Shown in pieces: positions 1 through 9,835 of a stretch of DNA of 37,655 nucleotides. The notes below the pieces were generated by a model. It saw only the letters and a program-made list of their open reading frames with translations. It was not told the origin of the DNA and made no database searches. Source of the stretch: Gilvimarinus polysaccharolyticus (GTDB lineage Bacteria > Pseudomonadota > Gammaproteobacteria > Pseudomonadales > Cellvibrionaceae). The position numbers and the translations under genes were made by a program. The first letter of the stretch is position 1, and each line of letters starts with the position of its first letter. The stretch lies in contig NZ_LFIJ01000003.1 of the NCBI RefSeq assembly GCF_001187555.1, positions 1-37,655 of the forward strand. Reading direction: 5' to 3'.

Positions 1-78
1 TCATTAACGAAGCAGTAAAAACGCTTCAACCTTAAGCCTGCCTCAACCCAGCAGGCCGTGGCCCCTGACTCGAGAGAT
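1..78 (-). other. Probable rRNA operon leader (5' part, runs off the left edge)
   Basis: This stretch lies downstream, on the minus strand, of two rRNA-type promoters and has no open reading frame. A short inverted repeat GAAGC (9-13) / GCTTC (23-27) with a 9-nt loop could be a boxB-like hairpin. The bases that follow it on the minus strand (TGCTTCGTTAA) only loosely resemble the boxA antitermination element. The 16S gene itself is not in the window, so the identity rests on the promoters. Confidence 0.5.
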
Positions 79-82
79 GCGC

Positions 83-110
83 ATTATACACACCAACTTT
101 TGTTTGTAAA
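83..110 (-). promoter_or_regulatory. rRNA-type promoter, downstream copy (P2-like), leftward
   Basis: On the minus strand: -35 TTTACA (105-110), a 16-bp spacer, a perfect -10 TATAAT (83-88), then the GC-rich discriminator GCGC. A 16-bp spacer with TATAATGCGC is the classic layout of stringently controlled rRNA promoters. The segment 79-96 is repeated with one mismatch at 192-209, so the two promoters share -10 and spacer sequence. Confidence 0.75.
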
Positions 111-190
111 CCCTTAATTTAACTAAAGTTTTTACAACCCCGGAAAGCTCGACCTAAGGCCTCACCACCCGCCCTTTCCTGCGAAAGAGG

Positions 191-223
191 GGCGCATTAT
201 ACGCACCAATCTCAATCGCACAA
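191..223 (-). promoter_or_regulatory. rRNA-type promoter, upstream copy (P1-like), leftward
   Basis: On the minus strand: -35-like TTGTGC (218-223), a 16-bp spacer, -10 TATAAT (196-201) and discriminator GCGCC, the same as the E. coli rrn P1 discriminator. An A/T-rich segment lies just upstream (about 224-250), as expected for an UP element. The distance to the second promoter is 113 bp, close to the P1-P2 distance in enterobacterial rrn operons. Confidence 0.75.
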
Positions 224-310
224 GCCCTTAATCACATTATTTTTACACTTTCGTGTCTATCGCCAAAATCGATCAAAAAGCAAACACATAAACAGCCAAA
301 ACCCAGCCAC

Positions 311-336
311 AAAAAAACGGCTTACGCCGCCTTTTG
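311..336 (-). terminator. Intrinsic terminator of pssA
   Basis: Read on the minus strand, the stem CGGC-GTAA-GCCG (318-329) with a GNRA-type tetraloop is followed by seven T residues (311-317). It lies about 50 nt beyond the pssA stop and separates pssA from the rRNA promoter region. Confidence 0.8.
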
Positions 337-377
337 CATCTCACCTCTTTGAGTTATGTAGCTGCCAAAGAATGAAG

Positions 378-1262
378 TTATTTATCGCCCGCAGATTCCG
401 ATTCCACTGCAGCAGCATCCGCGGCGGCTAACGATACTTTCTTATGTCGCTGAAACAATACCGTCCGACGCGACCACAACCAACAGACTGGCCCCGAGAA
501 GGCATAACTCGCCGCAACAACCAGTAGCACTCGCGCAGGGTCTATAGTGATTACGACAAACACCAAGACAACTGCCAGCATGGCTACAAATGGCACTCGA
601 CCACGCAGGTCGATACTCTTAAAGCTGGTATAACGAACATTAGAGACCATTAACAGTGCCGCCATAATGGTAATAAGCATGGCTCCCGTGGCAACAAGCC
701 AATCGACTTCAACATCACCCCCCACCCAAACCATCGCCGCTATTAAGGCAGCGGCAGAAGGGCTTGCCAAGCCAACAAACTCACCTTTGTCGACCGTGCC
801 AATTTGGGTGTTAAATCTAGCTAAGCGCAACGCGGCACAGGCCGTAAAGCCGAACGCAGCCGCCCAACCGACCTTGCCAAGATCAGCCAACCCCCAATTA
901 AAGATCACCAGCGCAGGAGCCACCCCAAACGACACCATGTCGGCCAAGCTGTCGTACTGCTCACCAAAAGCACTGGAGGTGTTGGTTAGACGCGCCACTC
1001 GGCCATCCAGTCCGTCAAAAATCATAGCAACAAAAATAGCAATAGCTGCGACTTCAAACCGGTTGGGCATGGTCGACATTGCCGAGACAATGGCATAAAA
1101 GCCACTAAACAATGCCGCCGTGGTAAACAGGTTAGGCAGTAGATACACGCCGCGGTGACGAACTTTCTTGCCACCCTCTTGAACTTCTTCTACATGCTCA
1201 TCAAACGGCAGAAGACTATCGGCATCTTGGTCGTCGACGTGCTTTTCGGTATCTTGGCTCAT
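378..1262 (-). CDS. pssA: CDP-diacylglycerol--serine O-phosphatidyltransferase
   Basis: Makes phosphatidylserine from CDP-diacylglycerol and L-serine in the inner membrane, the committed step to phosphatidylethanolamine. The CDP-alcohol phosphatidyltransferase signature DGxxAR-x8-G-x3-D-x3-D is complete (D86, G87, A90, R91, G100, D104, D108). Several hydrophobic segments follow, as in the membrane-bound type II enzymes of Pseudomonas and Bacillus rather than the peripheral E. coli enzyme. The first 35 residues are acidic and precede the first membrane segment; they look like a lineage-specific tail. The ATG has a GAGATGAGAG ribosome site upstream. It follows ilvC on the same strand, but a strong hairpin lies between them, so it probably also has its own promoter. 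The ilv-pssA-rRNA order matches what I recall from Pseudomonas. Confidence 0.95.
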   Translation of the reverse strand: MSQDTEKHVDDQDADSLLPFDEHVEEVQEGGKKVRHRGVYLLPNLFTTAALFSGFYAIVSAMSTMPNRFEVAAIAIFVAMIFDGLDGRVARLTNTSSAFGEQYDSLADMVSFGVAPALVIFNWGLADLGKVGWAAAFGFTACAALRLARFNTQIGTVDKGEFVGLASPSAAALIAAMVWVGGDVEVDWLVATGAMLITIMAALLMVSNVRYTSFKSIDLRGRVPFVAMLAVVLVFVVITIDPARVLLVVAASYAFSGPVCWLWSRRTVLFQRHKKVSLAAADAAAVESESAGDK

Positions 1263-1304
1263 ACACTCTCATCTCGCCAGCTAAAAACATTAGCGTAACA
1301 CATA

Positions 1305-1341
1305 AACCACAAACCCCTGCGCTAGGCAGGGGTTTGTGGTT
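1305..1341 (-). terminator. Strong hairpin terminator after ilvC
   Basis: A perfect 16-bp inverted repeat, AACCACAAACCCCTGC (1305-1320) and its complement (1326-1341), with a 5-nt loop, lies 26 nt past the ilvC stop. The arms end in A/T-rich bases but lack a long U run. It may act in either direction. Confidence 0.75.
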
Positions 1342-1366
1342 GGAAATAAACAAAGTAAGGCGCGAC

Positions 1367-2502
<1,136 letters not shown>

Positions 2503-3366
2503 ATGGATATATATAAACTCAAGCTATTTACCGCATTAGCCACTGCGGGCCACTTTGGGCGCGCCGCCAGCGCCTGCCACGTCAGCCCATCGACCATCAG
2601 TCGCAACCTTAAACAGCTGGAAGAAGAGCTAAATACCGAACTGGTGTTACGGGATAACCGCTCTGTTGCCCTGACCGAGCAGGGACAGCAGTTCTTACAG
2701 TTTGCACGTGAAGCATTGCAACAATGGGAAACCTTCCAGGAGTCGCTGCTAACAGACAGTAAGCCATTACGCGGACAACTAAGCATTTACTGCTCGGTTA
2801 CAGCCAGCTACAGTTTTTTATACGACATTCTCACCGAGTTTCGCACCCGCCATCCCGGCATCAATATAAAGCTGCACACTGGTGATCCGGCGCAAGCTAT
2901 AGCACGGGTAACCTCGGGCATGGAGGATATCGTCATTGCGGCGCGGCCAGACCGCTTACCAACAGGGCTAGACTTTAAGCCCATCGCTCGCTCACCGCTG
3001 GTGTTTATCGCCCCCATGCAACAAGACAGCAATATGCACTGGCACCAACAACCGGTCATTATTTCCGAGGAAGGACTAGCCCGCGAGCGCTTTGATCTAT
3101 GGTGTAAAGAGCAGAACCTTAGCCCCAGTATTTATGCCGAAGTAAAAGGTAATGAAGCTATTGTGAGCATGGTGAGCTTGGGTTTTGGCGTGGGATTAGT
3201 ACCTTTAATAGTACTGGAGAACAGTCCGCTGCAAGCACGCGTAAAAAGAGTGATTGATCAACCGGATTTAGGAGTAGTCGAGACTGGCATCTGTGTGCTT
3301 AAAAAACGCCTAAAAAGCCCAATTGTCTCAGCGCTTTGGCGGCAAATTGCCGACAAGGCGCCTTAA
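2503..3366 (+). CDS. ilvY: LysR-family activator of ilvC
   Basis: A LysR-type regulator of 287 aa: N-terminal winged helix-turn-helix (about 1-60, with HFGRAASACHVSPSTISRNL as the HTH) and a C-terminal periplasmic-binding-protein-like effector domain. The segments GQLSIYCSVTASYS and LVPLIVLENSP closely resemble enterobacterial IlvY, which senses acetolactate or acetohydroxybutyrate and switches on ilvC. The frame stays open 27 codons further upstream, to 2422. I chose the ATG at 2503 because MDIYKLKLFTALA aligns with the family start, although its ribosome site is poor. It sits, inverted, between ilvN and ilvC, which are normally adjacent in Pseudomonas-type clusters. Confidence 0.9.
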   Translation: MDIYKLKLFTALATAGHFGRAASACHVSPSTISRNLKQLEEELNTELVLRDNRSVALTEQGQQFLQFAREALQQWETFQESLLTDSKPLRGQLSIYCSVTASYSFLYDILTEFRTRHPGINIKLHTGDPAQAIARVTSGMEDIVIAARPDRLPTGLDFKPIARSPLVFIAPMQQDSNMHWHQQPVIISEEGLARERFDLWCKEQNLSPSIYAEVKGNEAIVSMVSLGFGVGLVPLIVLENSPLQARVKRVIDQPDLGVVETGICVLKKRLKSPIVSALWRQIADKAP

Positions 3367-3370
3367 CAAA

Positions 3371-3402
3371 AACCGCGCAGCTGGACTGCGCGGTTAATTT
3401 TA
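3371..3402. terminator. Bidirectional terminator between ilvY and ilvN
   Basis: The 10-bp stem AACCGCGCAG (3371-3380) / CTGCGCGGTT (3386-3395) with a 5-nt loop is followed on the plus strand by AATTTTATT and on the minus strand by TTTTTGTT. It therefore can end ilvY transcripts rightward and ilvB-ilvN transcripts leftward. Confidence 0.85.
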
Positions 3403-3549
3403 TTCGAACATTACCGCCCCAGAAGTGGCGTTAATACCGTTCGGGCCATTAACAATCTCCTCGCCGCGCTCGGCCAACACCTCGCCCTGCACATCCTCAG
3501 AAATCGTCAACTCCGTTGTGTCATACCAAGTGCTGGTCGGCCAAACAAA
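3400..3549 (-). other. In-frame open extension directly after the ilvN stop codon (49 sense codons)
   Basis: After the ilvN TAG (3550-3552) the same reading frame continues for 49 sense codons, beginning FVWPTSTWYDTTELTISED and ending NGINATSGAVMFE, to a TAA at 3400-3402. That TAA touches the shared terminator, so the segment is part of the ilvN transcript. The composition is protein-like, acidic, with no repeats. It could be a readthrough tail, the end of a decayed gene, or chance; about one in ten random stretches of this length would stay open. There is no internal ATG early in it. No function is assigned. Confidence 0.4.
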
Positions 3550-4041
3550 CTACAAACTCAGAACTTTTTCACCTCGGGCAATGCCCGACACACCAGAGCG
3601 CACCACCTCGAGGATAGAGGCATCGCCTACCGACTGTAAAAAGGCATCGAGTTTATCGCTGGTACCGGTAATCTGGATGATATACAGGCTCGCAGTCACA
3701 TCAACAATTTGCCCCCGAAAAATATCGACACAACGTTTAATTTCAGCTCGCTGTGCACCGGCAGCTTTAACTTTAATCAACATGACTTCGCGCTCGATAT
3801 GCGCACCTTCGGTCAAATCCACTAGCTTCACCACGTCAATGAGCTTATTCAAATGCTTAGTGATCTGCTCAATCTTGTGATCGTCGCCGAGGGTGGTTAA
3901 GGTCAAGCGAGACAAGGTCTCGTCTTCTGTTGGCGCCACGGTGAGTGACTCAATATTATAACCACGCTGAGAAAACAGCCCCACAACACGCGACAGTGAG
4001 CCGGGGGCATTTTCCATCAATACTGAAATAATTCGTCTCAT
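3550..4041 (-). CDS. ilvN: Acetolactate synthase regulatory (small) subunit
   Basis: The regulatory subunit (IlvH type) of acetohydroxyacid synthase; it binds valine and gives feedback inhibition. At 163 aa it has the usual length. The N-terminal ACT domain (about 4-78) contains the conserved NAPGSLSRVVGLFSQRGYNI segment, and the C-terminal regulatory domain ends with the typical SGVSGIARGEKVL. It lies 166 nt after ilvB on the same strand, in an intergenic stretch full of inverted repeats, and is followed by a bidirectional terminator. The enzyme frame ends with TAG and stays open behind it (see 3400-3549). The symbol ilvH is equally used for this family. Confidence 0.95.
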   Translation of the reverse strand: MRRIISVLMENAPGSLSRVVGLFSQRGYNIESLTVAPTEDETLSRLTLTTLGDDHKIEQITKHLNKLIDVVKLVDLTEGAHIEREVMLIKVKAAGAQRAEIKRCVDIFRGQIVDVTASLYIIQITGTSDKLDAFLQSVGDASILEVVRSGVSGIARGEKVLSL

Positions 4042-4101
4042 AAAAAATTCTCTATTTTATGGAGTGCACCAAGGCACGACCATTTTGCGCCTAGCCAAAT
4101 A

Positions 4102-4200
4102 CGAGCGTTGCCTTATGGGTAAAAATGCCAAAAATCTGCACCTTCACCAAAACTCTGTCATACAGCAACGCTCGAAGGAAAAACCATAAGCGGTTTTTCC
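4102..4200 (-). repeat. Structured ilvB-ilvN intercistronic region (two inverted repeats)
   Basis: Between the ilvB stop and the ilvN start lie two perfect inverted repeats. GGAAAAACC / GGTTTTTCC (4177-4185 and 4192-4200, 6-nt loop) forms a tight hairpin just after ilvB. CGAGCGTTGC / GCAACGCTCG (4102-4111 and 4165-4174) spans a 53-nt loop. Neither is followed by a U run, so they look like mRNA-stabilising or expression-tuning structures rather than a full terminator. Confidence 0.6.
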
Positions 4201-4207
4201 CCTATAC

Positions 4208-5941
4208 CTAGGTGCGCTCCGTCTTGCTCAGCCACATATCACGCATGGCCGCGCCTGCAATCTGCATAGGATAAACGTGCGCTGCGGTGTCTACCGAAAT
4301 ATCCATAAATACCACGCGATCTTTCATGGCAAAACACTCTTCCATTTTTGCTTTTAGTTCTTCTTTTTTAGTCACGCGGATACCCACATGGCCGTAAGAT
4401 TCGGCTAACTTAACAAAATCGGGCAGTGAATCTTCGTACACGCTCTCAGAATAACGACTGGAGTACTGCATATCTTGCCACTGCCGCACCATGCCCAAGG
4501 CTTGGTTGTTTAGGCAGATGATTTTGATCGGCAGATTATACTGAGTACAAGTAGACAGCTCTTGAATGCACATCTGAATACTGCCTTCACCGGTTACGCA
4601 GGCAACAACCGCATCTCGATCAGCCATTTGCGCTCCCATAGCGGCAGGCAAACCAAATCCCATCGTGCCCAAGCCGCCAGAGTTAAGCCAGCGACGCGGC
4701 TTATCAAACAAGTAGTACTGCGCGGCAAACATTTGATGCTGGCCCACATCGGAGGCAATGTAAGCATCTCCGCCAGTTACCTCATGCAGCACTTTAATCA
4801 CGTCTTGCGGCATAATTTTTTCACCGCTGGTGTTATAGCGAGGAGCGGTATATAGGCCATGACGTTCCCGCCACTCATTGATTTGCGTCCACCATGACTC
4901 AATAGCACCGGCATCTGGCTTGTCGTCACTTTCTAGAATCAGTGCCAACATTTCACCCAAAACGCTCTCCACTGAACCGACAATGGGGATGTCTGCCGTA
5001 ACGGTCTTAGAAATAGACGCGGGGTCTACATCTACGTGAATAATTTTGGCGTTAGGGCAAAACTCTTTAACCGCATTGGTTACACGATCATCAAAACGCG
5101 CCCCTACGGCAAAAATCACATCCGCGTGATGCATGGCCATATTGGCCTCGTAGGTGCCGTGCATTCCGAGCATACCCAAAAACTGCTTGTCTGTACCCGG
5201 GTAACCACCCAAGCCCATCAGAGTGTTGGTCACCGGATAATTCAATTTTTTAGCAAGCTCCGTTAACAAGCCCGAACCATTGCCCTGCACTACACCACCA
5301 CCGGAATAAATAACCGGACGGCGCGCCTCTATTAACAGTTGCGCGGCTTTTTTTATCTGCCCTGCATGACCACGAGTTGCGGGAGTGTAAGAGCGGATCT
5401 TAACTTTCTCGGGATACTCGTACGGAAAAGTCTCAAACGGGGCGGTTAAGTCTTTAGGCACATCAATCACCACCGGGCCGGGACGGCCAGTGCGAGCGAT
5501 GTAAAAGGCTTGTTTAACCACGTCGGGAATTTCGCTTGGGTGTTTAATCATAAAGCTATGCTTTACGATTGGACGCGAGATACCAACCATGTCGGTTTCT
5601 TGGAAGGCGTCTTCACCAATTAAGTGACTCATCACCTGACCGGAAATAACCACCATTGGAATCGAATCCATATAAGCGGTGGCAATACCAGTAATAGCAT
5701 TGGTCGCGCCGGGGCCAGAGGTAACCAATACGGTACCTACCTCACCGGTGGCGCGTGAGTATGCATCCGCAGCGTGTGTTGCAGCCTGCTCATGACGCAC
5801 TAGAATATGTCGAACTTCTTGTTGCCTAAAAATGGCGTCGTAAATATGCAGTGCTGCGCCGCCGGGATATCCAAACAGGTATTTAACCCCTTCGTCCCGC
5901 AACGAGCGAATAAGCATATCGCCGCCTGATAGCATTTCCAC
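4208..5941 (-). CDS. ilvB: Acetolactate synthase catalytic (large) subunit
   Basis: The thiamine-diphosphate enzyme that condenses pyruvate with pyruvate or 2-ketobutyrate, the first common step of branched-chain amino acid synthesis (IlvI/IlvB type). The N-terminal TPP-binding domain starts [10 protein letters not shown], followed by [14 protein letters not shown], the catalytic-glutamate region [10 protein letters not shown] and [10 protein letters not shown]. The C-terminal TPP domain has [18 protein letters not shown] and [16 protein letters not shown] chose the GTG at 5941 (577 aa), because AAGGGG stands six bases before it and VEMLSGGDM aligns with the family start MELLSGAEM. An in-frame ATG at 6100 would add 53 non-conserved residues and has no good ribosome site. 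The small subunit ilvN follows. Confidence 0.93.
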   Translation of the reverse strand: MEMLSGGDMLIRSLRDEGVKYLFGYPGGAALHIYDAIFRQQEVRHILVRHEQAATHAADAYSRATGEVGTVLVTSGPGATNAITGIATAYMDSIPMVVISGQVMSHLIGEDAFQETDMVGISRPIVKHSFMIKHPSEIPDVVKQAFYIARTGRPGPVVIDVPKDLTAPFETFPYEYPEKVKIRSYTPATRGHAGQIKKAAQLLIEARRPVIYSGGGVVQGNGSGLLTELAKKLNYPVTNTLMGLGGYPGTDKQFLGMLGMHGTYEANMAMHHADVIFAVGARFDDRVTNAVKEFCPNAKIIHVDVDPASISKTVTADIPIVGSVESVLGEMLALILESDDKPDAGAIESWWTQINEWRERHGLYTAPRYNTSGEKIMPQDVIKVLHEVTGGDAYIASDVGQHQMFAAQYYLFDKPRRWLNSGGLGTMGFGLPAAMGAQMADRDAVVACVTGEGSIQMCIQELSTCTQYNLPIKIICLNNQALGMVRQWQDMQYSSRYSESVYEDSLPDFVKLAESYGHVGIRVTKKEELKAKMEECFAMKDRVVFMDISVDTAAHVYPMQIAGAAMRDMWLSKTERT

Positions 5942-6385
5942 GTTGTATCCCCTTTTAATACAGCTGGTCTCAACAGAATACGCCCACATATCAAAGGCCG
6001 CCGCAAATTCGGTCGCGCTTGATCGTGATGCGATATAAGATTTAGTAGATTCCCCAAGTTGCGCGCTTATAGCGATGGCGGTCTCTTGGGCAGGTGACAT
6101 CGGTGGATGCGCCTACGCGATGCGGATGGTTCAACAGGCGGGTGACCTGCTGGACGCAGCGTGAAACACCGAGGTTGTCGGTAAAGCTTACGAGCCATCT
6201 AGCGAGTATGCCATTTTCCCAACTTGACCATTTTTGTCAAGTATAAAGCTCGTTTTTACTGGGTTTAGCTACCTAAAAAGTAGTGTCTGCGGCCAATTCG
6301 ATCACAACTTGCAGTAACTGGTTTTCCGTAAGAGGTAATTAAGCGTTATAGTAACAAGAAGAACAATGTCCCCAAGGTGAAATTT
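5942..6385. promoter_or_regulatory. Long ilvB leader and divergent promoter region
   Basis: There is no gene here, only the 5' leader of ilvB (minus) and the upstream region of the DUF4124 gene (plus). The palindrome CTTGAC-N7-GTCAAG (6223-6241) looks like a protein-binding site. Its minus-strand copy supplies TTGACA, but no good -10 lies 16-18 bp beyond it. A second inverted repeat, CAACAGG / CCTGCTG, lies near 6133-6154. I searched the leader for a peptide rich in Ile, Val and Leu codons, the hallmark of attenuation, and found none. Confidence 0.4.
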
Positions 6386-6817
6386 ATGCACAAAACATTC
6401 AGCCGCATGCTGGGATTAGCAGCACTTATAGGTGCGCTGGGCAGCACCCAAGCAATTGCAGAGACCTTTTACAAATGGACCGATGAGGACGGTGGTGTGC
6501 ATTTCGGTACTCGCCCGCCCAGCGGACAAGAGAGCTTAGCCATCAAACCGCAAACTGGCCACAGTGAACCGGTCGATTACTCGCATTTTTCAAGCGAAGC
6601 GGAAAAAGAAGCCGCCTCAGCCAAACAAGACAACACGGAAAAGGCTTCAAACAAAGACCCCGAGCGGTGCGAGTCGGCCAAAGACAATCTAGAGATCCTT
6701 AATCGCGGCGGCCGAATTCGGGAACCGACCGACGATGGCAGCTTTACCTATTTGGATGAAGAGCAAAAAGCCAAACGGATCGAGCAAGCGCAAGCGGCTA
6801 TTAAAGAATCCTGTTAA
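6386..6817 (+). CDS. Secreted DUF4124 domain protein
   Basis: A small exported protein of 143 aa. A signal peptide (about 1-25, ending TQAIA-E) is followed by the DUF4124 motif ETFYKWTDEDGGVHFGTRPP, found at the start of many short periplasmic gammaproteobacterial proteins. The rest is charged, with two cysteines (ERCESAKDN and the last residue) that could form a disulfide. The ATG at 6386 is preferred over a GTG at 6377, because AAGGTGA, which contains the GTG, makes a ribosome site for it. The gene is divergent from ilvB and ends in a shared terminator with clpB. Function is unknown; a cell-envelope role is only a guess. Confidence 0.8.
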   Translation: MHKTFSRMLGLAALIGALGSTQAIAETFYKWTDEDGGVHFGTRPPSGQESLAIKPQTGHSEPVDYSHFSSEAEKEAASAKQDNTEKASNKDPERCESAKDNLEILNRGGRIREPTDDGSFTYLDEEQKAKRIEQAQAAIKESC

Positions 6818-6859
6818 ACCAACAAGGCCTCACAAATCGTGAGGCCTTGTTGGTTTTAT
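6817..6859. terminator. Terminator between the DUF4124 gene and clpB (convergent)
   Basis: A perfect 17-bp stem, AACCAACAAGGCCTCAC (6817-6833) with its complement (6839-6855) and a 5-nt loop, followed by TTATT on the plus strand. The convergent genes probably share it; the DUF4124 stop codon lies at its left edge. Confidence 0.85.
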
Positions 6860-6880
6860 TAAGCTATAAAATAAAGCGTG

Positions 6881-9529
6881 TTAATGCGGCTTAAGCGCCG
6901 AGAAAGTAATTTTATCACCCGTTAGATCCGCCTGAATCACATCCCCGGGGGCAAACTTACCCGCCAGTAGCTCCTGCGCCAGCGGATTCTCAATCGACTG
7001 CTGGATCGCGCGCTTAAGCGGCCTAGCGCCATACACCGGATCAAATCCAGCTTCCGCTAAACGATCCAACACCTCCGCACTTAAATCCAGCGACAAATCT
7101 TTATCGGCTAGACGTTTGGCAAGCAGGCCGATTTGAATATCGGCAATGGTGCGAATTTGGGTTTTCCCCAAAGGATGAAACACCACAGCCTCATCCACAC
7201 GGTTAATAAATTCGGGCCTAAAGTGCTGACTGACCACCTCCATCACCGCCGCCTTCATAGCAGCATAGCGATTTTCGTTATCGACTGAGTCGGACAATTG
7301 ACCGCTGGCATCAAACGACACCGTATCAAAAGATTTATCCTCCGTCAGATCCTGAATCCGGTCTGACCCAAGGTTCGAGGTCATGACTATCACGGTATTG
7401 CGAAAATCCACCGTGCGCCCCTGACCATCGGTCAAGCGGCCATCATCCAACACTTGCAGCAAAATATTGAAGACGTCCGGATGTGCTTTTTCAATCTCAT
7501 CGAGCAGTAAAACCGAATACGGCTTACGACGCACAGCCTCTGTAAGGTAGCCGCCCTCTTCATAGCCAACATAACCCGGTGGTGCTCCGATCAAACGAGC
7601 CACTGAGTGCTTTTCCATAAATTCGGACATATCAATTCGCACGAGAGCATCTTCGGTATCAAACAAAAAGCTCGCCAAAGCTTTGCACAACTCGGTTTTA
7701 CCCACACCGGTAGGCCCCAAAAACAAGAATGAGCCGTTCGGGCGATTGGCGTCAGACAAACCCGCCCGCGAGCGCCGCACCGCATTCGATACCGCAACCA
7801 CAGCCTCATCCTGGCCAATCACTCGCTTGTGCAACGCCCGCTCCATTTGCAGTAACTTTTCGCGCTCCCCCTCAAGCATTTTGCTAACGGGGATGCCCGT
7901 CCACTTACTCACCACTTCGGCAATTTCTTCCTCACCTACTCGATTGCGCAGCAGGGTCATCTCCATCATGTCGACCTGACTGGCCATATCCAGCTGTTTT
8001 TCAAGCTCGGGGATAATGCCGTATTGCAGCTCTGACATGCGGGCTAAATCTCCCGCCCGACGAGCCGTCTCTAAATCTAGGCGCGCCTGCTCAAGGTGAC
8101 TTTTAATTTCTTGTGAGCCCTGCAGAGCAGCCTTTTCGGTACGCCAGACCTCTTCTAACTCAGCGTAATGACGCTCCAGCTCATCAATGTCGGCCTCGAG
8201 CTTAGCCAAGCGTTTACGGCTGGCTTCATCTTCATCTTTTTTAACCGCTTCACGCTCAATTTTAAACTGAATTAAACGGCGCTCTAAGCGATCCATCTCT
8301 TCGGGCTTAGAGTCGATCTCCATACGAATTCGACTGGCCGCTTCGTCGATCAGGTCAATTGCTTTATCGGGCAACTGCCGATCGGTGATATAGCGTTGTG
8401 ACAACTTGGCCGCAGCAATAATCGCCGAATCAGTAATATCTACCCCGTGGTGCACCTCGTAGCGCTCTTTAAGGCCACGCAGAATCGCAATGGTGTCTTC
8501 CTCGGTGGGCTCATCGACCAGCACTTTTTGAAAGCGACGCTCAAGTGCTGCATCTTTTTCAATAAATTTCCGATACTCATCCAAGGTAGTTGCACCCACG
8601 CAATGCAACTCTCCGCGGGCCAACGCCGGTTTAAGCATATTGCCTGCATCCATCGAGCCCTCGGACTTACCTGCACCAACCATAGTGTGCAGCTCATCGA
8701 TAAATAAAATCACTCGGCCCTCTTGCTTGGCCAGCTCATTCATAACCGCTTTTAAGCGCTCCTCAAAGTCACCGCGAAACTTAGCGCCTGCCAACAGTGC
8801 ACCCAAATCTAGTGACAACAAACGCTTGTTTTTTAGGCCTTCTGGGACTTCGCCATTGACAATGCGCTGAGCCAAACCTTCCACAATCGCGGTTTTACCC
8901 ACGCCCGGCTCACCAATAAGCACCGGGTTGTTTTTAGTGCGGCGTTGTAACACCTGAATAGTGCGGCGGATTTCATCATCGCGGCCAATCACTGGGTCCA
9001 GCTTGCCGGCTTCGGCACGGGCCGTTAAATCCATCGTATATTTGTCCAATGCTTGACGATTGCCCTCGGCATCGGCGTCATCCACCGTCTCGCCGCCGCG
9101 CACCGCCTCTACCGCCTGCACTAACCGTTCGGTATTGCCAAACTGTGCTAATTGCTTACCCAGCTCACAATCTTTATCGATCATGGTGGCGAGCAAAAAG
9201 GATTCACTGGAAACAAACTTATCGCCAGCTTTTTGCGCATGACGGTCAGCCAAGTTCAATAGCCGGCCAAGTTCGGACGACATACGCACATCGCCCGAGG
9301 GAGCTTGTATTCGGGCCAATCGGTCGAGCGTTTTTTTCAGCTCGTTACGCAGGCCCTTCACATCAAACCCTGCTTGCGTCAACAGTGGCTGTACGGTGCC
9401 GCTCTGCTGATCGAGCAACGCCAGCATCAAGTGTACCGGCTCCAATTGGTTGTTATCTCGGCCTACGGCCATCGATTGAGCATCCGACAGGGCCAGCTGT
9501 AGTTGGTTGGTTAGTCGATCGAGTCGCAT
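6881..9529 (-). CDS. clpB: ATP-dependent disaggregase ClpB
   Basis: A hexameric AAA+ chaperone that, with DnaK, pulls polypeptides out of aggregates in the cytoplasm. It has the N-terminal Clp repeat domain (1-145), a first ATPase domain with Walker A GEPGVGKT (206-213), the long coiled-coil middle domain that distinguishes ClpB (about 400-530), and a second ATPase domain with GPTGVGKT and the C-terminal [13 protein letters not shown] motif. At 882 aa it is about 25 longer than E. coli ClpB. The excess is an acidic, Ser/Asp-rich insert at about residues 727-754 in the second ATPase domain, between [11 protein letters not shown] and the conserved FRPEFINR. A heat-shock-type promoter lies about 75 nt upstream. 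Confidence 0.97.
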   Translation of the reverse strand: MRLDRLTNQLQLALSDAQSMAVGRDNNQLEPVHLMLALLDQQSGTVQPLLTQAGFDVKGLRNELKKTLDRLARIQAPSGDVRMSSELGRLLNLADRHAQKAGDKFVSSESFLLATMIDKDCELGKQLAQFGNTERLVQAVEAVRGGETVDDADAEGNRQALDKYTMDLTARAEAGKLDPVIGRDDEIRRTIQVLQRRTKNNPVLIGEPGVGKTAIVEGLAQRIVNGEVPEGLKNKRLLSLDLGALLAGAKFRGDFEERLKAVMNELAKQEGRVILFIDELHTMVGAGKSEGSMDAGNMLKPALARGELHCVGATTLDEYRKFIEKDAALERRFQKVLVDEPTEEDTIAILRGLKERYEVHHGVDITDSAIIAAAKLSQRYITDRQLPDKAIDLIDEAASRIRMEIDSKPEEMDRLERRLIQFKIEREAVKKDEDEASRKRLAKLEADIDELERHYAELEEVWRTEKAALQGSQEIKSHLEQARLDLETARRAGDLARMSELQYGIIPELEKQLDMASQVDMMEMTLLRNRVGEEEIAEVVSKWTGIPVSKMLEGEREKLLQMERALHKRVIGQDEAVVAVSNAVRRSRAGLSDANRPNGSFLFLGPTGVGKTELCKALASFLFDTEDALVRIDMSEFMEKHSVARLIGAPPGYVGYEEGGYLTEAVRRKPYSVLLLDEIEKAHPDVFNILLQVLDDGRLTDGQGRTVDFRNTVIVMTSNLGSDRIQDLTEDKSFDTVSFDASGQLSDSVDNENRYAAMKAAVMEVVSQHFRPEFINRVDEAVVFHPLGKTQIRTIADIQIGLLAKRLADKDLSLDLSAEVLDRLAEAGFDPVYGARPLKRAIQQSIENPLAQELLAGKFAPGDVIQADLTGDKITFSALKPH

Positions 9530-9602
9530 TGATCATTCCTCACAATTAAATGCGGCGCACAACGCCCGCATCAAACAAAACCCACAAAAATATCATGGTT
9601 AA

Positions 9603-9631
9603 TAGATGAGGGCACGATGGCCAATATCAAG
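9603..9631 (-). promoter_or_regulatory. Candidate sigma-32 (heat-shock) promoter of clpB
   Basis: On the minus strand: CTTGATA (9625-9631), a 13-bp spacer and CCTCATCTA (9603-9611). The family consensus is CTTGAAA and CCCCATnTA with a 13-15 bp spacer. Position and orientation suit clpB, which is RpoH-controlled in most gammaproteobacteria. Confidence 0.6.
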
Positions 9632-9835
9632 CTGATTCGGAAATAAAAGTCAGCCTATATAGCATCCATCTAGCACCGTAAAAGTCAGTGCCTCAAAGTG
9701 TATTTAAAGAACGTCATATTTCATCACAATTAAACGCCAAATTGCCTCATTTGCATCATAGAACTGCCTGTTTTTATTTGTTTAATAACCACTAAAGCAA
9801 ACTTCAACACTGTTATTAAACCTAGGAGAAGCAAT

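Noticed and set aside
5942-6100. N-terminal extension of ilvB from an in-frame ATG at 6100
   Set aside because: The 53 extra residues are not like the family, and the GTG at 5941 has a strong AAGGGG ribosome site and aligns with the usual start.
5942-6240. Transcription-attenuation leader peptide for ilvB
   Set aside because: Short frames in the leader (for example one starting MAYSLDGS) contain no run of Ile, Val or Leu codons.
9049-9549. 166-codon plus-strand open frame opposite the 5' part of clpB
   Set aside because: It lies antisense to a highly conserved gene and its translation is Arg/Pro/His-rich without domain features, as expected from a shadow frame.
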